Source: an uncultured Schlesneria sp.
Lineage (GTDB): Bacteria; Planctomycetota; Planctomycetia; Planctomycetales; Planctomycetaceae
Assembly (NCBI GenBank): GCA_903904835.1
Contig: CAIVEI010000148.1
Coordinates: 1-37,725, forward strand
DNA length: 37,725 nt
Direction: 5' to 3'
Every line of letters starts with the position of its first letter. Positions within the stretch are counted from its first letter, which is position 1. This document shows, piece after piece, positions 9,141 through 18,406 of this stretch. The notes beneath the pieces are model-generated. The model saw only the letters and a list, made by a program, of their open reading frames with translations, was not told where the DNA came from and searched no databases. A program made the position numbers and the translations under genes.

Positions 9141-9587
9141 TTACCCAGGATTTCCATTGGTCACCGGAATCTGCCTGGGCGCGACGGCGCGGGCTTTCGG
9201 AAGTCGAATGCAGAGCACACCATTGGTAAACTCGGCAGCGAGTTTTTCATCCTGAATATGGTCAGGAAGGGTAAGCGATCTTTGCCAAACGCCGCGTGGA
9301 CGTTCCTGCCGCCGAAAACGATCGTCGGATATTCCTTCAGGGCCCAGCCGTTTCCCCTTAATCGTTAACACGCCTCCCGATATCAGAACTTCCAGGTCTT
9401 CCGGACGGGTCCCAGGAAGTTCTGCTGTCAGCAGGAATTCATTGTCTAATTCATAGACATTAATTGGAGGATACTGGCGGCCGAATCTGATCCCGTGAAA
9501 CAACGAGACTTTAGCAAGTAATTGATCAACCTCACGCTCGAGGTCGCGAAACGGGTCCCAAGTATGTCCCCAACGAAAGACTGGCAT
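9141..9587 (-). CDS. Small heat-shock protein, Hsp20/alpha-crystallin family
   Basis: This is the first gene of the Hsp20 pair (148 residues). The N-terminus MPVFRWGHTWDPFRDLEREVDQLL is the usual Hsp20 amphipathic lead. The crystallin domain shows ELPGTRPEDLEVLISGGVLT and FTNGVLCIRLPKA. The C-terminal I-x-V in RQIPV is the oligomerisation motif. The ATG at 9587 has AAGGGG about 6 bases upstream; the longer frame uses a TTG and is not preferred. The two paralogues are only moderately similar, so they may form mixed oligomers or handle different clients, which is inference. I found no CIRCE element upstream, so HrcA control is not indicated. Confidence 0.93.
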   Translation of the reverse strand: MPVFRWGHTWDPFRDLEREVDQLLAKVSLFHGIRFGRQYPPINVYELDNEFLLTAELPGTRPEDLEVLISGGVLTIKGKRLGPEGISDDRFRRQERPRGVWQRSLTLPDHIQDEKLAAEFTNGVLCIRLPKARAVAPRQIPVTNGNPG

Positions 9588-9897
9588 GTCATTCCCCTTG
9601 CTCGTCAAAGACCGAGAAGAAACGATGAAGTGCCACGCAAACAGTGTACCATCCTTAAAAACGCTCGCGGGAGGGTGCTATTCATCGACTGATAATCGAC
9701 GCAGATCCTTTTAAGGCTGTTTCTTGGAGAATATTTCGCCATTTTGGCGGAAACAGTCTCGCCGCTCTCTCACAGTAATATACTGTCAAACTGGCAGGGT
9801 TGCGGCCGAGCGAAGTGCTTCTGTCAACAGTCGTAGAGCAACATCTCGACGATGAGCTGTCGCTACTAAGGTAGCGCACTGAAAGTGCCGAGCAATG
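9588..9897. promoter_or_regulatory. Upstream region of the hsp20 pair with two dyads
   Basis: This 310-base gap must hold the hsp20 promoter (minus strand) and the 3' end of the PQQ-propeller transcript. It has two inverted repeats. One is at 9734-9753 (TTTCGCCA, 3-base spacer, TGGCGGAAA with one bulged base). The other is at 9772-9786 (ACAGTA, ATA, TACTGT), a perfect dyad with a 3-base centre. Neither is followed by a T-run. They could be operators for heat or stress control, or transcript-end structures. I could not place -35/-10 boxes with confidence. Confidence 0.35.
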
Positions 9898-11148
9898 CTA
9901 TTGTTCGGGTTGTGCGTCGGTTTCCGCTGGAGCTTCGCTGCTATCTTCTGGTTCAATTTCCGGTAGCAGTGGAAGGCGGTCAGGGTATCGGTGGTAGACC
10001 GGATACGGGTGACCGATTTGGCGGAGACAAATGACGAGTCCGCTTTCCGTTGCAAGAAAGATTCGGTCGGTACGATCGTTTACGGTCCGGACGTTATAGC
10101 GGCGAAGCGGCAGCGATCCGATTGTTTCTCCGCTGCTTCTTGAGACCAACGTGAGATTTCCGTCGGCGTCTGAAGTCGCCACGGCACCGCCGGTCACAGC
10201 GACGAAATTGGTCAATTCTGGTTTCCACCAACGGCGAGCACCCGAGTTCGGGTCGAGGCAATACATTCCACCACGGTCAGGAAGCACATAAAGGTCATTA
10301 TCGATGGCGACAGGTCCCTTACGAATAGGCAATCCCGACGTAAATTCCCACTTGTAAGTTCGGCTCAGTGGATCAATCGCACAAAAAGTGAAATCCTCGG
10401 AAGCGACGAATAACAAATTGTCCAATCGAGCCAACGGGGCAACTATCGCCTGGCCGGTTTCTACCTGATACCAGAGCTTTCGGTCTGCGGCTTTGACAGA
10501 GTACACGGAACCGTCCCGACTGGCAAAATTGACGTAGGGTCCGATAATGATCGGTGGCGATGTGATTTCTTTTCCAACTTTGTACATCCAGACTTGAGCC
10601 TCCATCGACCACTGCGGAAGCCTTCGTTGTTCGTAAAGCTTGCGAATCTTTTCAAGGCTGTATGCGTAGATACTTCCGTCGAGAGTACCGAAGTAGACTT
10701 GAGTATCATCGACAGCAGGACCTGTTGACGGTTGCCCGTGCAGAATCAAATTCCAAAGTGTTCGGCCCGTTCTTTTATCAAGACCGTACATCGTTGATCC
10801 TACGACGATCATCGCCTCTTTTTCATTTGAGACGGCCGGGAAGCTTGGTTGATCGAATTTGCCGAGCTGAACTGCCCATAACTGCTGTCCGGATTCTGCA
10901 TCAAAAGCAGTTGTAACTCCTGATGAAGCCTGCACGTAGACCATGTCTTCATCGATTGAAACGTGTTTGATCTTGTCGCGATGTGGATTGATGACAGCCT
11001 GAGCCCACCAGCCGCGCTCCAGGCCGATTCTGCTCAATTGCTGATGCGTCGGAAGCGGGGGATCCCCTTTCAGTTGTGCAAAGGCTGGTGCGTCGAGATA
11101 GACCCAAATCAACGCGACAACCGTCAGCACTCGCAGGCAATTCTTCAT
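9898..11148 (-). CDS. Secreted PQQ-like beta-propeller repeat protein
   Basis: A signal peptide is evident (MKNCLRVLTVVALIWVYLDA followed by PAFA-QLKG, cleavage after about residue 24), so the protein is exported. The remainder is built from PQQ-type propeller blades with the recurring pattern A-x-D-x-x-(S/T)-G-x-x-x-W, for example TAFDAESGQQLWAV, YGLDKRTGRTLWNL and YCLDPNSGARRWW. Family members bind PQQ as dehydrogenases or act as BamB-like scaffolds. Here I see no PQQ dehydrogenase catalytic signature, so a scaffold or binding role is more likely. The C-terminus is a low-complexity acidic tail. It is divergent from the HEAT-repeat gene. Confidence 0.82.
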   Translation of the reverse strand: MKNCLRVLTVVALIWVYLDAPAFAQLKGDPPLPTHQQLSRIGLERGWWAQAVINPHRDKIKHVSIDEDMVYVQASSGVTTAFDAESGQQLWAVQLGKFDQPSFPAVSNEKEAMIVVGSTMYGLDKRTGRTLWNLILHGQPSTGPAVDDTQVYFGTLDGSIYAYSLEKIRKLYEQRRLPQWSMEAQVWMYKVGKEITSPPIIIGPYVNFASRDGSVYSVKAADRKLWYQVETGQAIVAPLARLDNLLFVASEDFTFCAIDPLSRTYKWEFTSGLPIRKGPVAIDNDLYVLPDRGGMYCLDPNSGARRWWKPELTNFVAVTGGAVATSDADGNLTLVSRSSGETIGSLPLRRYNVRTVNDRTDRIFLATESGLVICLRQIGHPYPVYHRYPDRLPLLPEIEPEDSSEAPAETDAQPEQ

Positions 11149-11545
11149 TTCGTCGCTCTCTTCGCACTGGATTAACTTTGTCTGCTACGATTCTGCAGCC
11201 GTTTTATAGATCGCATGTGACACGATAAGCATCTTTGCGTCGGCAGACTCGCATGTGATAAGTGAGTTCGGATTCCCGCTTCGGAGTGTCGCTCACCATC
11301 GCGTTTTCCTTCCTATCTTACCGAGTCGTTGGAACCGCTCGCCAGTCTCTGTTTTTGGGGATTTCTGGCAAATTTCATTATGCTGTTGCAGACACGAATT
11401 AGGGCAGGATAGAATCATTCGGTCCGGTTCTGTCTTTTTTTCGAAACGCATTGATAAATGCCTGGATTCGATCCGACTTTCTGTTTGTGTTCGCGATTCC
11501 GGGTCATTTTCCGTGATACGATTCTACGCCGCCTGGAGGTGGGTC
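11149..11545. promoter_or_regulatory. Divergent promoter region, PQQ-propeller / HEAT-repeat genes
   Basis: This 397-base region separates two divergent genes for exported proteins and must contain both promoters. A plus-strand frame stays open through it from 11255, but its translation is unlike a protein start. The good Shine-Dalgarno at 11535-11539 marks the real start of the downstream gene. Beyond weak AT-rich stretches I see no strong operator, RNA gene or repeat. Confidence 0.4.
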
Positions 11546-12889
11546 GTGAGCAATTTCTTACGAATGTTACGGATTTTTTTGTTTCGTAGTAATCAAAATC
11601 CGACGCGTCATCGATGTCTTATTTTGTTTTTCGGGTGCGTCGTCACATTTCCTCAATTGGCAATGGCCGATCTCGTCAAGCTGATCAATGGTGGCGAACT
11701 GCGCGGAAAAATCATCCCGTCGAGCAATGCGAAGGACAAAATTCGGGTTGAAACTCTGACTGGTGCGACAGTTGTTGTCGAGCGATCTCAAGTACAATTT
11801 GTGACACCCCGTTCGCTCGCGATGGAAGATTACGAGACCCGATCGCGAAGTCTGGAAGATACGGCTGGTGCTCATTGGGAGCTTGCAGAATGGTGTCGGC
11901 AGCGAGGCTTGACCAAACAGCGTGAAACGCACTTAAGACGAGTGACCGAGCTTGCGCCCGACAATGAAAAAGCCCAATCAATTCTGGGACGCGTCTGGCA
12001 TCAGGGAAATTGGATTGATCGCGACGAATTAATGGCTTCGCAGGGTTACGTGAAATACAAAAATAAGTATATCACTCCTCAAGAGCTGGAAGTCATTGAG
12101 AGCACGACGGATGAGCTTGAGCGCGAACGGAGTTGGTTTCAGAAAATCCGACTTTGGCATGGCTGGTTAGATGGACAGCACGAAAATCGCAGAGCTCAGG
12201 CGATAACAGAGCTCAATTCCGTCGATGACCCGTACGCAGCACCCGCGATTATCAAGTTCCTTGCATCTGATTCTCGACTCGCGATCCGCGAACTGGCGGT
12301 AGCAATATTGGTGAAAATTTCAGGAGCCAAGTCGATCAACGGTCTCGTGAAATTGGCATTATTTGATGAAGCGCTTCAAATACGAAAGGCCGCTTTGGAT
12401 GGGATTGGTAGTGCGCATTATGAACGAGCTCAGAAGGCATTTGTGACAGCGTTGAAAAATGAATCTAACACGGTTGTTTGCCGCGCCTCGACGGCGTTGG
12501 GGCAAATCGGTGACAAAGAAGTAATCAAGCCCCTGATCGAAGCACTGGTGACCGTGCATCAATATCAAGTAGCGATGGATTTGCCTAACAATCAAACCTA
12601 CAGCTTCAGTTCAGATGGAAGCTTCTCGTCAAATACGCCTGCCGTACCGCCAGGAGTCATGGACGCTGTACGCTCGGGGCAGCTATTGCCCCCGGTTTTT
12701 GCCGTACCCAGTGATACCCCGGCACAACTTAAAAAGAACGTGACAATTCGGGTCGAACACTATAACGCCGAAACATTGGCGGCATTAGGGAAACTGACTC
12801 AGCAGAATTTTGGGTACGACAAGAGGACCTGGCATCTTTGGTGGGCTGCGGAGAAAAACGCAAGCGGTGCGCCAAAGGGTAAAGGATGA
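11546..12889 (+). CDS. Secreted HEAT-repeat protein
   Basis: I start this gene at GTG 11546 because GGAGG stands 6 bases upstream. This gives 447 residues beginning with a signal peptide that ends near QLAMA-DLVKL (residue 41). Residues 42-90 resemble a small beta-barrel (DLVKLINGGELRGKI, VVVERSQVQFVTPRS), as found at the head of many planctomycete exported proteins. A TPR-like stretch follows (WELAEWCRQRGLTKQRETHLRRVTELAPDN). From about residue 210 there are HEAT repeats with alternating amphipathic helices. HEAT repeats bind other proteins; the partner is unknown. The ATG at 11564 is an alternative start. Confidence 0.78.
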   Translation: MSNFLRMLRIFLFRSNQNPTRHRCLILFFGCVVTFPQLAMADLVKLINGGELRGKIIPSSNAKDKIRVETLTGATVVVERSQVQFVTPRSLAMEDYETRSRSLEDTAGAHWELAEWCRQRGLTKQRETHLRRVTELAPDNEKAQSILGRVWHQGNWIDRDELMASQGYVKYKNKYITPQELEVIESTTDELERERSWFQKIRLWHGWLDGQHENRRAQAITELNSVDDPYAAPAIIKFLASDSRLAIRELAVAILVKISGAKSINGLVKLALFDEALQIRKAALDGIGSAHYERAQKAFVTALKNESNTVVCRASTALGQIGDKEVIKPLIEALVTVHQYQVAMDLPNNQTYSFSSDGSFSSNTPAVPPGVMDAVRSGQLLPPVFAVPSDTPAQLKKNVTIRVEHYNAETLAALGKLTQQNFGYDKRTWHLWWAAEKNASGAPKGKG

Positions 12890-12898
12890 TTGACGCAA

Positions 12899-12937
12899 GA
12901 ATCGGTTTCAGATTCATGCAATTGTCTGTGCCGATTC
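12899..12937 (+). terminator. Possible terminator hairpin after the HEAT-repeat gene
   Basis: GAATCGG (12899-12905) pairs with CCGATTC (12931-12937), and an inner CAGA/TCTG stem extends the fold. It begins 10 bases after the stop codon. The following bases are only loosely T-rich, so it may be a weak terminator or an RNA-stabilising structure. Confidence 0.4.
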
Positions 12938-13136
12938 CACGCCATTATTTCCGCTTCCAGCTTTTTTGAATCGCTTGCGTAATCGTTGCAGCCGGAAGGG
13001 TTGATCGCAGTAGAAGGTTTCCGTCCATCTCTTCGAATTTCGTTCAGTGGCATTCTCTGCCGAGGACGATAACTACCGTCGAATGAACGACAACAATTGT
13101 CCGTAGTGATTTTCTGTTGAGATGGAAACTGCAATC

Positions 13137-13550
13137 ATGGCTGCCCGCGTTGCTTTACTGATACTCGTGACCGGCCTTTTTGCTGCGCTTTGGTCTGGAG
13201 ATCATCCTGACCAGTTGACGCAAGTTCGCCGGCCGTCCAAGCAAGAAATTCGCTTGGACTACGACCGCGAGCCGAGCTCAAACCAATCGTTGTCATTATC
13301 CAGTAGCGAATTTGCCGCGCCACTTCCAGAAGGAATCACTGAGGGACGATATCTGGTGGCTGATCGATTCGGCGGCACTCGCATTCGAGTTGTTTCGAAC
13401 GGCGAAGTTGGTTCGGTGGTAGCGGTTCCCGGACAAAAAATGGTCGACCATTACTCGGTCGAGTCACGTCAAGGTCGCTGGCATTTTGTTCGAATCGAAG
13501 CAACTTCCGCGGATCAGGCGGCGATTCCTGAATCACGGCGAAGTCGTTGA
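13137..13550 (+). CDS. Small exported or membrane-anchored protein of unknown function
   Basis: I do not recognise this 137-residue protein. An N-terminal hydrophobic segment (AARVALLILVTGLFAALWSG) suggests a signal peptide or anchor. The remainder is soluble and contains a predicted beta-rich patch (GRYLVADRFGGTRIRVVSNG, GSVVAVPGQK) and a basic C-terminus. An in-frame ATG at 13122 would add five residues; neither start has a strong Shine-Dalgarno. The last 18 bases overlap the tail of the convergent SDR gene. The regular hydrophobic N-terminus and codon use like the neighbours suggest it is real. Confidence 0.55.
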   Translation: MAARVALLILVTGLFAALWSGDHPDQLTQVRRPSKQEIRLDYDREPSSNQSLSLSSSEFAAPLPEGITEGRYLVADRFGGTRIRVVSNGEVGSVVAVPGQKMVDHYSVESRQGRWHFVRIEATSADQAAIPESRRSR

Positions 13551-14408
13551 ATTGATCGAGGCCGGTAGCCCTTCTTCAATTGTTGAAAACGTCGGGGTCC
13601 ATTGGAGCGTTTCTCGAAGTTTCTTGTTCGAGCAGCGTTTATTCAGACCGCCAGAGCCACGGGCACTTGCTTCTGCCGGATTGAAAATTGGAACTGGGCC
13701 ACCAGCAAGTCTGGCAAGCGTGTTGTAGTATTCTTCTCGCAACACGGGGCGGTCATCGACGACGAGGTAAGTTTCAAACGGCGGCCCAATTTTTTCGCAC
13801 GCGAGAACCGCAGATACGGCATCGTCTATATGGATCAGATTCAGCCACGAATCCCCGCGGCCTGCGACTGACAATCCTGCTTTAATCGATTCGATGCGGG
13901 ACAACATCCGTTCGGGACCGTAGATTCCAGCAAGTCGTAAGACATTTGCGTTTGGTACGTCAGTGCTTGGGAAATAGTTCCAAACGAGTCTTTCGGCTTC
14001 GAGGCAATTCTGACCACTCGGCTGAGTCGGTTTGCATTCCGAACTTTCGTCGACCCATTCTCCGTCCGATTGCCCAAAAACACTGGTGCTTGAAACGTAG
14101 ATAAATCGCCGGCAGCGGCCTTTTATGCTCGAAAGAACGTTTCTCAACCCACCGCAGGTGACCTCTTCGTGGCTTCGTCCAGAATTACGGTCAAATCCTA
14201 CGGCATAGAGAATCAAATCAACCTCGGGCAGATTTGCAAGAGAATCCAGATCACAGATGTCGGCGACGATCGGTTGAATTCCCGATTGCCGAAACGATTC
14301 GGCATTTTTTTGAGTCCGAGTGACTGCAATCACATCGTGCCCAGTGTCGACCCATGCTGCCGCAACACGTCGCCCAAGGTAACCACAACCAAAAATCAAA
14401 AACCGCAT
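13533..14408 (-). CDS. Atypical SDR / NAD(P)-dependent epimerase-like protein (YeeZ-like)
   Basis: This is a Rossmann-fold protein of 291 residues. The dinucleotide motif is GCGYLGRR (residues 7-14), and the strands DLILYAVGFD and RRFIYVSSTSVFG match the extended-SDR core. The usual catalytic YxxxK is absent: the corresponding stretch reads SGQNCLEAER. This occurs in the atypical YeeZ/ScoI-type SDRs, so it may bind nucleotide without classic dehydrogenase chemistry. The ATG at 14408 has GGAAAG about 8 bases upstream; a longer frame lacks similarity. It is divergent from sdhC and tail-overlaps the small hypothetical gene. Confidence 0.78.
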   Translation of the reverse strand: MRFLIFGCGYLGRRVAAAWVDTGHDVIAVTRTQKNAESFRQSGIQPIVADICDLDSLANLPEVDLILYAVGFDRNSGRSHEEVTCGGLRNVLSSIKGRCRRFIYVSSTSVFGQSDGEWVDESSECKPTQPSGQNCLEAERLVWNYFPSTDVPNANVLRLAGIYGPERMLSRIESIKAGLSVAGRGDSWLNLIHIDDAVSAVLACEKIGPPFETYLVVDDRPVLREEYYNTLARLAGGPVPIFNPAEASARGSGGLNKRCSNKKLRETLQWTPTFSTIEEGLPASINSTTSP

Positions 14409-14730
14409 TGACCGACTTTCCGTCGCAGTTTCGCGACTTTCAGGGAATGATATGGCGATTAAGGCACAAATCGCTGGCATTTCATGATCTTGATGGTTCC
14501 AGCACAACCGATTTTGAGAATTCCGCAGATGTTTGCCAATCAATTTGGGGCTGAATTGCAGTTGTTGGCCATCATTCTATAATCCGAACGATGAACAACG
14601 AAGTGTAGAAAACTTGGGCGTATCATCGGTGGGGGAATGTTGAACGGATTTTCCGGATAGTTCCGGGTTCCGTTTCCCATCGATTTTGGCCTGTTCAACA
14701 AACTCGGTAGCTGCCGCAGGGAGTGACAAC

Positions 14731-15459
14731 GTGACGGACTCGACTGCCCAGTGCAAAACTGGGCTGCTTGGTTGCCTGGGACTTAGCTGGTTTTTTCGGC
14801 TACTGTCATCCTCCATTGGACAGAAGTTTGTAATGGGGCTCACGGGGCTGCTGCTGTGCGGCTTCCTCGTGGCACATCTGGCTGGTAACTTGTTGCTATT
14901 CGCAGGTGCGGAGCCATTTAATCATTATGCACACGCGCTCCATTCTCAGTGGGAACTATTAGCTCTCGCGGAATTTGGTTTGGTTGTCCTGTTCCTGGCG
15001 CATGTCTATCTGGCTGTTACAACGACGATCGGAAATTATCGAGCTCGCCGCGATTTTTACGTTCTCAAACAGTCGAAGGTCCCCGGTCGAATTATTGGTG
15101 CCAATTCGTGGATGTTTGCTTCTGGTTCCGTGGTGCTCGGATTCGTGATTCTTCATCTGATCGATTTGCGATTGGGACTTCGAAGCTCGCTCCACTATTT
15201 GCCCGAAGAGAATTTCGAAGCACCTTTCAGGAACACGCTGGCTGCGTTGAGTGATCCAATCAGCCGTGTCGTTTATTTTCTTGGCGCTATCATTCTTGGA
15301 GTTCATCTGTCTCACGGGTTCGCGAGTGCGTTTCAATCACTTGGGTTAAATCATCCAAAATATACGCCGTTGATTAAAATCATCGGGAAGATATTTGGCG
15401 TAATCATCGCAGTCGGCTTCGCCAGTATCGTTGTTTTCGTTCCAGGGATGTGGCGATAA
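14731..15459 (+). CDS. sdhC: Succinate dehydrogenase cytochrome b558 subunit
   Basis: This is the membrane anchor of succinate:quinone reductase, with about five transmembrane helices in one polypeptide. The core begins with SSSIGQKFVMGLTGLLLCGF, the signature of the b558 family found in Bacillus, Bacteroidetes, Chlamydiae and planctomycetes. Histidines in VAHLAGN, FNHYAHALHS and other helices are candidates for the two haem ligands. I start at GTG 14731 because AGGGAG lies 7 bases upstream, giving 242 residues. An upstream TTG (14686) gives a longer form without support. It is the first gene of sdhCAB, upstream of sdhA by 192 bases. Confidence 0.88.
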   Translation: MTDSTAQCKTGLLGCLGLSWFFRLLSSSIGQKFVMGLTGLLLCGFLVAHLAGNLLLFAGAEPFNHYAHALHSQWELLALAEFGLVVLFLAHVYLAVTTTIGNYRARRDFYVLKQSKVPGRIIGANSWMFASGSVVLGFVILHLIDLRLGLRSSLHYLPEENFEAPFRNTLAALSDPISRVVYFLGAIILGVHLSHGFASAFQSLGLNHPKYTPLIKIIGKIFGVIIAVGFASIVVFVPGMWR

Positions 15460-15651
15460 CCTTCGGGCAAAGTCACTCTGGTCTCAGGTGAAATTGAAAA
15501 TCAAAACAAGTTGTGCGAAGAGGGATCGATTAGCTCATTCCTTCGGGTTCATCGACGGGCGTTTTGATAAAGCAAAGTGAGTATTCCGGAGCAATACGGT
15601 GCCCGATTTGATTTCTTCGAGTCAATACATTTGGATCTGCAAGGGGAAAAA

Positions 15652-17583
15652 ATGGTAACCGTCGCTGATACCCCGTTGGACGGACGCTGTCCAGACGGCA
15701 ACATCGCCAGCCGCTGGGATCAGCGGAAACGTGATTTAAAACTCGTTGCTCCCAATAACAAACGAAAATACACTGTTATCGTTGTTGGGACAGGACTCGC
15801 TGGCGGTTCTGCTGCCGCTTCGCTTGCTGAGTTGGGTTACAATGTCCTTTCGTTTTGTATTCAGGATTCGCCTCGAAGAGCCCACAGTATCGCCGCTCAA
15901 GGGGGCATTAATGCTGCGAAGAATTATCAGAATGATGGTGATTCTGTCTGGCGTCTATTTTACGACACGGTGAAGGGGGGCGAATGGCGAGCTCGCGAAT
16001 CCAACGTTTACCGGTTAGCCACGCTCAGTACCTCGATTATTGATCAATGTGTTGCTCAAGGAGTCCCGTTCGCACGTGAGTATGGTGGAACGTTGACCAA
16101 TCGATCATTCGGTGGTGCCCAGGTCTCGCGTACATTCTACTGCGGTGGCCAGACAGGTCAGCAGCTTTTGCTCGGCGCTTATCAGGCGATGATGCGTCAA
16201 GTCAGCGGAGGTGGGATCAAGCTGTTTACGCGACGAGAAATGCTCGACCTGGTCGTCGTCGACGGGATTGCTCGCGGAATAGTGACTCGGGATCTCGTCA
16301 CCGGCAAATACGAAACTTTTGTTAGCGATGCCGTGGTTCTTTGTACGGGCGGGTATGGAAACGCTTATTACCTCTCGACCATGGCGAAAACCTGCAATGT
16401 GACTGCAGCCTGGAGATGTCACAAGCGCGGTGCCTACTTCGCAAACCCTTGTTTCACGCAGATTCATCCGACGTGTATTCCTGTCAGTGGCGACCACCAA
16501 TCCAAGCTGACGTTGATGAGCGAAAGTCTCAGAAACGACGGACGCGTCTGGGTACCAAAAACCAAAGGTGATACTCGTTCGCCGGATCAGATTCCCGAAG
16601 ACGAACGCGATTACTATCTTGAACGCCGTTACCCGTCGTACGGCAATCTCGCCCCACGTGACGTTTCTTCACGAGCAGCCAAAGAGCGTTGTGACGCGGG
16701 GTTTGGAGTAGGGCCGTCCGGCATGTCGGTCTACCTTGATTTCTCAAAAGCAATCAAAGAAGACGGCGAATCGGTCATCCGTGAAAAGTACGGCAACCTG
16801 TTCCACATGTACGAACGGATCACCGACGAAAATCCTTATAAGGTGCCAATGCGAATCTACCCAGCCGTGCATTACACGATGGGCGGATTATGGGTCGATT
16901 ACAATCTGCAAAGTAACCTTCCCGGATTGTATGTGCTCGGAGAAGCGAATTTCTCGGATCACGGAGCGAATCGACTCGGCGCGAGTGCGCTCATGCAAGG
17001 CTTAGCCGATGGTTATTTTGTGATTCCTTATACTGTTGGCGATCACATTGCGACGCGAAAGGTCAAGCCCATATCAGCGGATCGACCAGAATTCCATGAG
17101 GCACTCGAAGCGGCGAAATCACGAACGGCTGCAATTCTGAATGTCAAAGGGACTCATAGCACGGAGCACTTTCATCGGGCACTCGGAAAGATCATGTGGG
17201 ACCATGTCGGAATGGCACGAAACGAGAAGGGCCTTTTGCACGCGATTGAGCAAATCAAGACTCTTCGCGAGCAGTTCTGGCACGATGTCAAAGTCATTGG
17301 CAGTGGCGAAACCCTGAATCAGAACCTGGAACACGCCGGTCGTGTTGCTGATTTCCTGGAATTTGCAGAGCTTCTGGCTCGTGATGCCCTTTATCGTGAT
17401 GAATCGTGTGGAGGTCATTTCCGTGAAGAACATCAAACTGAAGAAGGCGAATGTGAACGTAACGACGCCGACTTCAGTTATGTGTCAGCATGGGAATATC
17501 AGGGTATTGGCACAGAATCGATCCTTCATAAAGAACCGCTGACGTTTGTCGACGCCCCATTTGGTGTCCGCAGCTACAAGTAG
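15652..17583 (+). CDS. sdhA: Succinate dehydrogenase flavoprotein subunit
   Basis: This catalytic subunit oxidises succinate to fumarate and passes electrons through FAD to SdhB. The dinucleotide-binding motif is [15 protein letters not shown] (residues 44-58). The histidine in [11 protein letters not shown] (residue 78) aligns with the residue that carries covalent [11 protein letters not shown] is the substrate-site block and [13 protein letters not shown] the capping/FAD block near the C-terminal third. At 643 residues it is the longer, Bacteroidetes/Epsilonproteobacteria-like (type B) form. The ATG at 15652 has AGGGG 5 bases upstream; an upstream GTG (15577) is less likely. It is the middle gene of the operon. 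Confidence 0.93.
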   Translation: MVTVADTPLDGRCPDGNIASRWDQRKRDLKLVAPNNKRKYTVIVVGTGLAGGSAAASLAELGYNVLSFCIQDSPRRAHSIAAQGGINAAKNYQNDGDSVWRLFYDTVKGGEWRARESNVYRLATLSTSIIDQCVAQGVPFAREYGGTLTNRSFGGAQVSRTFYCGGQTGQQLLLGAYQAMMRQVSGGGIKLFTRREMLDLVVVDGIARGIVTRDLVTGKYETFVSDAVVLCTGGYGNAYYLSTMAKTCNVTAAWRCHKRGAYFANPCFTQIHPTCIPVSGDHQSKLTLMSESLRNDGRVWVPKTKGDTRSPDQIPEDERDYYLERRYPSYGNLAPRDVSSRAAKERCDAGFGVGPSGMSVYLDFSKAIKEDGESVIREKYGNLFHMYERITDENPYKVPMRIYPAVHYTMGGLWVDYNLQSNLPGLYVLGEANFSDHGANRLGASALMQGLADGYFVIPYTVGDHIATRKVKPISADRPEFHEALEAAKSRTAAILNVKGTHSTEHFHRALGKIMWDHVGMARNEKGLLHAIEQIKTLREQFWHDVKVIGSGETLNQNLEHAGRVADFLEFAELLARDALYRDESCGGHFREEHQTEEGECERNDADFSYVSAWEYQGIGTESILHKEPLTFVDAPFGVRSYK

Positions 17584-17630
17584 CCTTTTGTCTTGCGTCC
17601 TCAATTCGAGCCGCGGAGAATATCCAGATC

Positions 17631-18404
17631 ATGAACCACGTTGCTTCAAAAAACTTGAATCTCACCCTGAAGATTTGGCGACAGGCTGGACCGAAACAAC
17701 CTGGCGGCCTAAAGACTTATCAAGTTCGCGGTATCTCGACGGATATGTCATTTCTTGAAATGCTTGACGTGTTGAACGAGCAATTGATCGCGTCGGGCGA
17801 AGAGCCAGTTGCTTTCGATCACGATTGCCGTGAGGGCATTTGTGGGACTTGCGGTGTTGTCATCAATGGTCAGGCGCACGGTCCTGATTCCGGAACGACG
17901 ACATGCCAATTGCATATGCGCCGTTTTCACGACGGTGACACGATCGTCATTGAGCCATGGCTTGCCAAGGCGTTTCCGATCGTACGTGACCTGATCGTTG
18001 ATCGCTCGGCATTTGATCGTATCATCCAGGCAGGTGGGTTTGTTTCGGTGAATACTGGAAATGCCCCGGAAGCAAATACAACACTCGTTCCGCATCACGT
18101 CCAGCAGGATGCAATGAATGCTGCCGCATGTATTGGATGCGGAGCATGTGTCGCATCTTGTAAAAATGCGTCTGCGATGCTTTTTGTTTCCGCGAAAGTC
18201 TCACACCTTGCAAGTCTCCCTCAGGGGCAGGCCGAAAGAAGCAAGCGCGTGCTGAATATGGTTGCGACCATGGATGCCGAGCACTTTGGAAATTGTACAA
18301 ATACCGGTGAATGCGAAGCAGCATGTCCCGCCAAGATCAAGCTGTCAAATATTGCGCAGCTTAATCGAGAGTATATGAAGGCCGCGCTGCTCTCAAAAGA
18401 ATGA
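17631..18404 (+). CDS. sdhB: Succinate dehydrogenase iron-sulfur subunit
   Basis: This subunit carries electrons from SdhA flavin to the quinone site through three clusters. The [2Fe-2S] ligands are C66, C71, C74 and C92 ([10 protein letters not shown], then TTTCQLH). C167, C170 and C173 (CIGCGAC) together with C232 form the [4Fe-4S] site. C177, C222 and C228 form the [3Fe-4S] site. At 257 residues it has the normal length. GGAG lies about 10 bases before the ATG. It completes sdhCAB and ends 2 bases from the convergent secreted-protein gene. Confidence 0.95.
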   Translation: MNHVASKNLNLTLKIWRQAGPKQPGGLKTYQVRGISTDMSFLEMLDVLNEQLIASGEEPVAFDHDCREGICGTCGVVINGQAHGPDSGTTTCQLHMRRFHDGDTIVIEPWLAKAFPIVRDLIVDRSAFDRIIQAGGFVSVNTGNAPEANTTLVPHHVQQDAMNAAACIGCGACVASCKNASAMLFVSAKVSHLASLPQGQAERSKRVLNMVATMDAEHFGNCTNTGECEAACPAKIKLSNIAQLNREYMKAALLSKE

Positions 18405-18406
18405 TG

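Noticed and set aside
9588-9897. CIRCE heat-shock operator
   Set aside because: The TTAGCACTC-N9-GAGTGCTAA pattern is absent upstream of the hsp20 genes.
11255-11545. Extension of the HEAT-repeat frame to an upstream ATG
   Set aside because: The added 97 residues have no family pattern and would hide the signal peptide; GGAGG just before GTG 11546 marks the real start.
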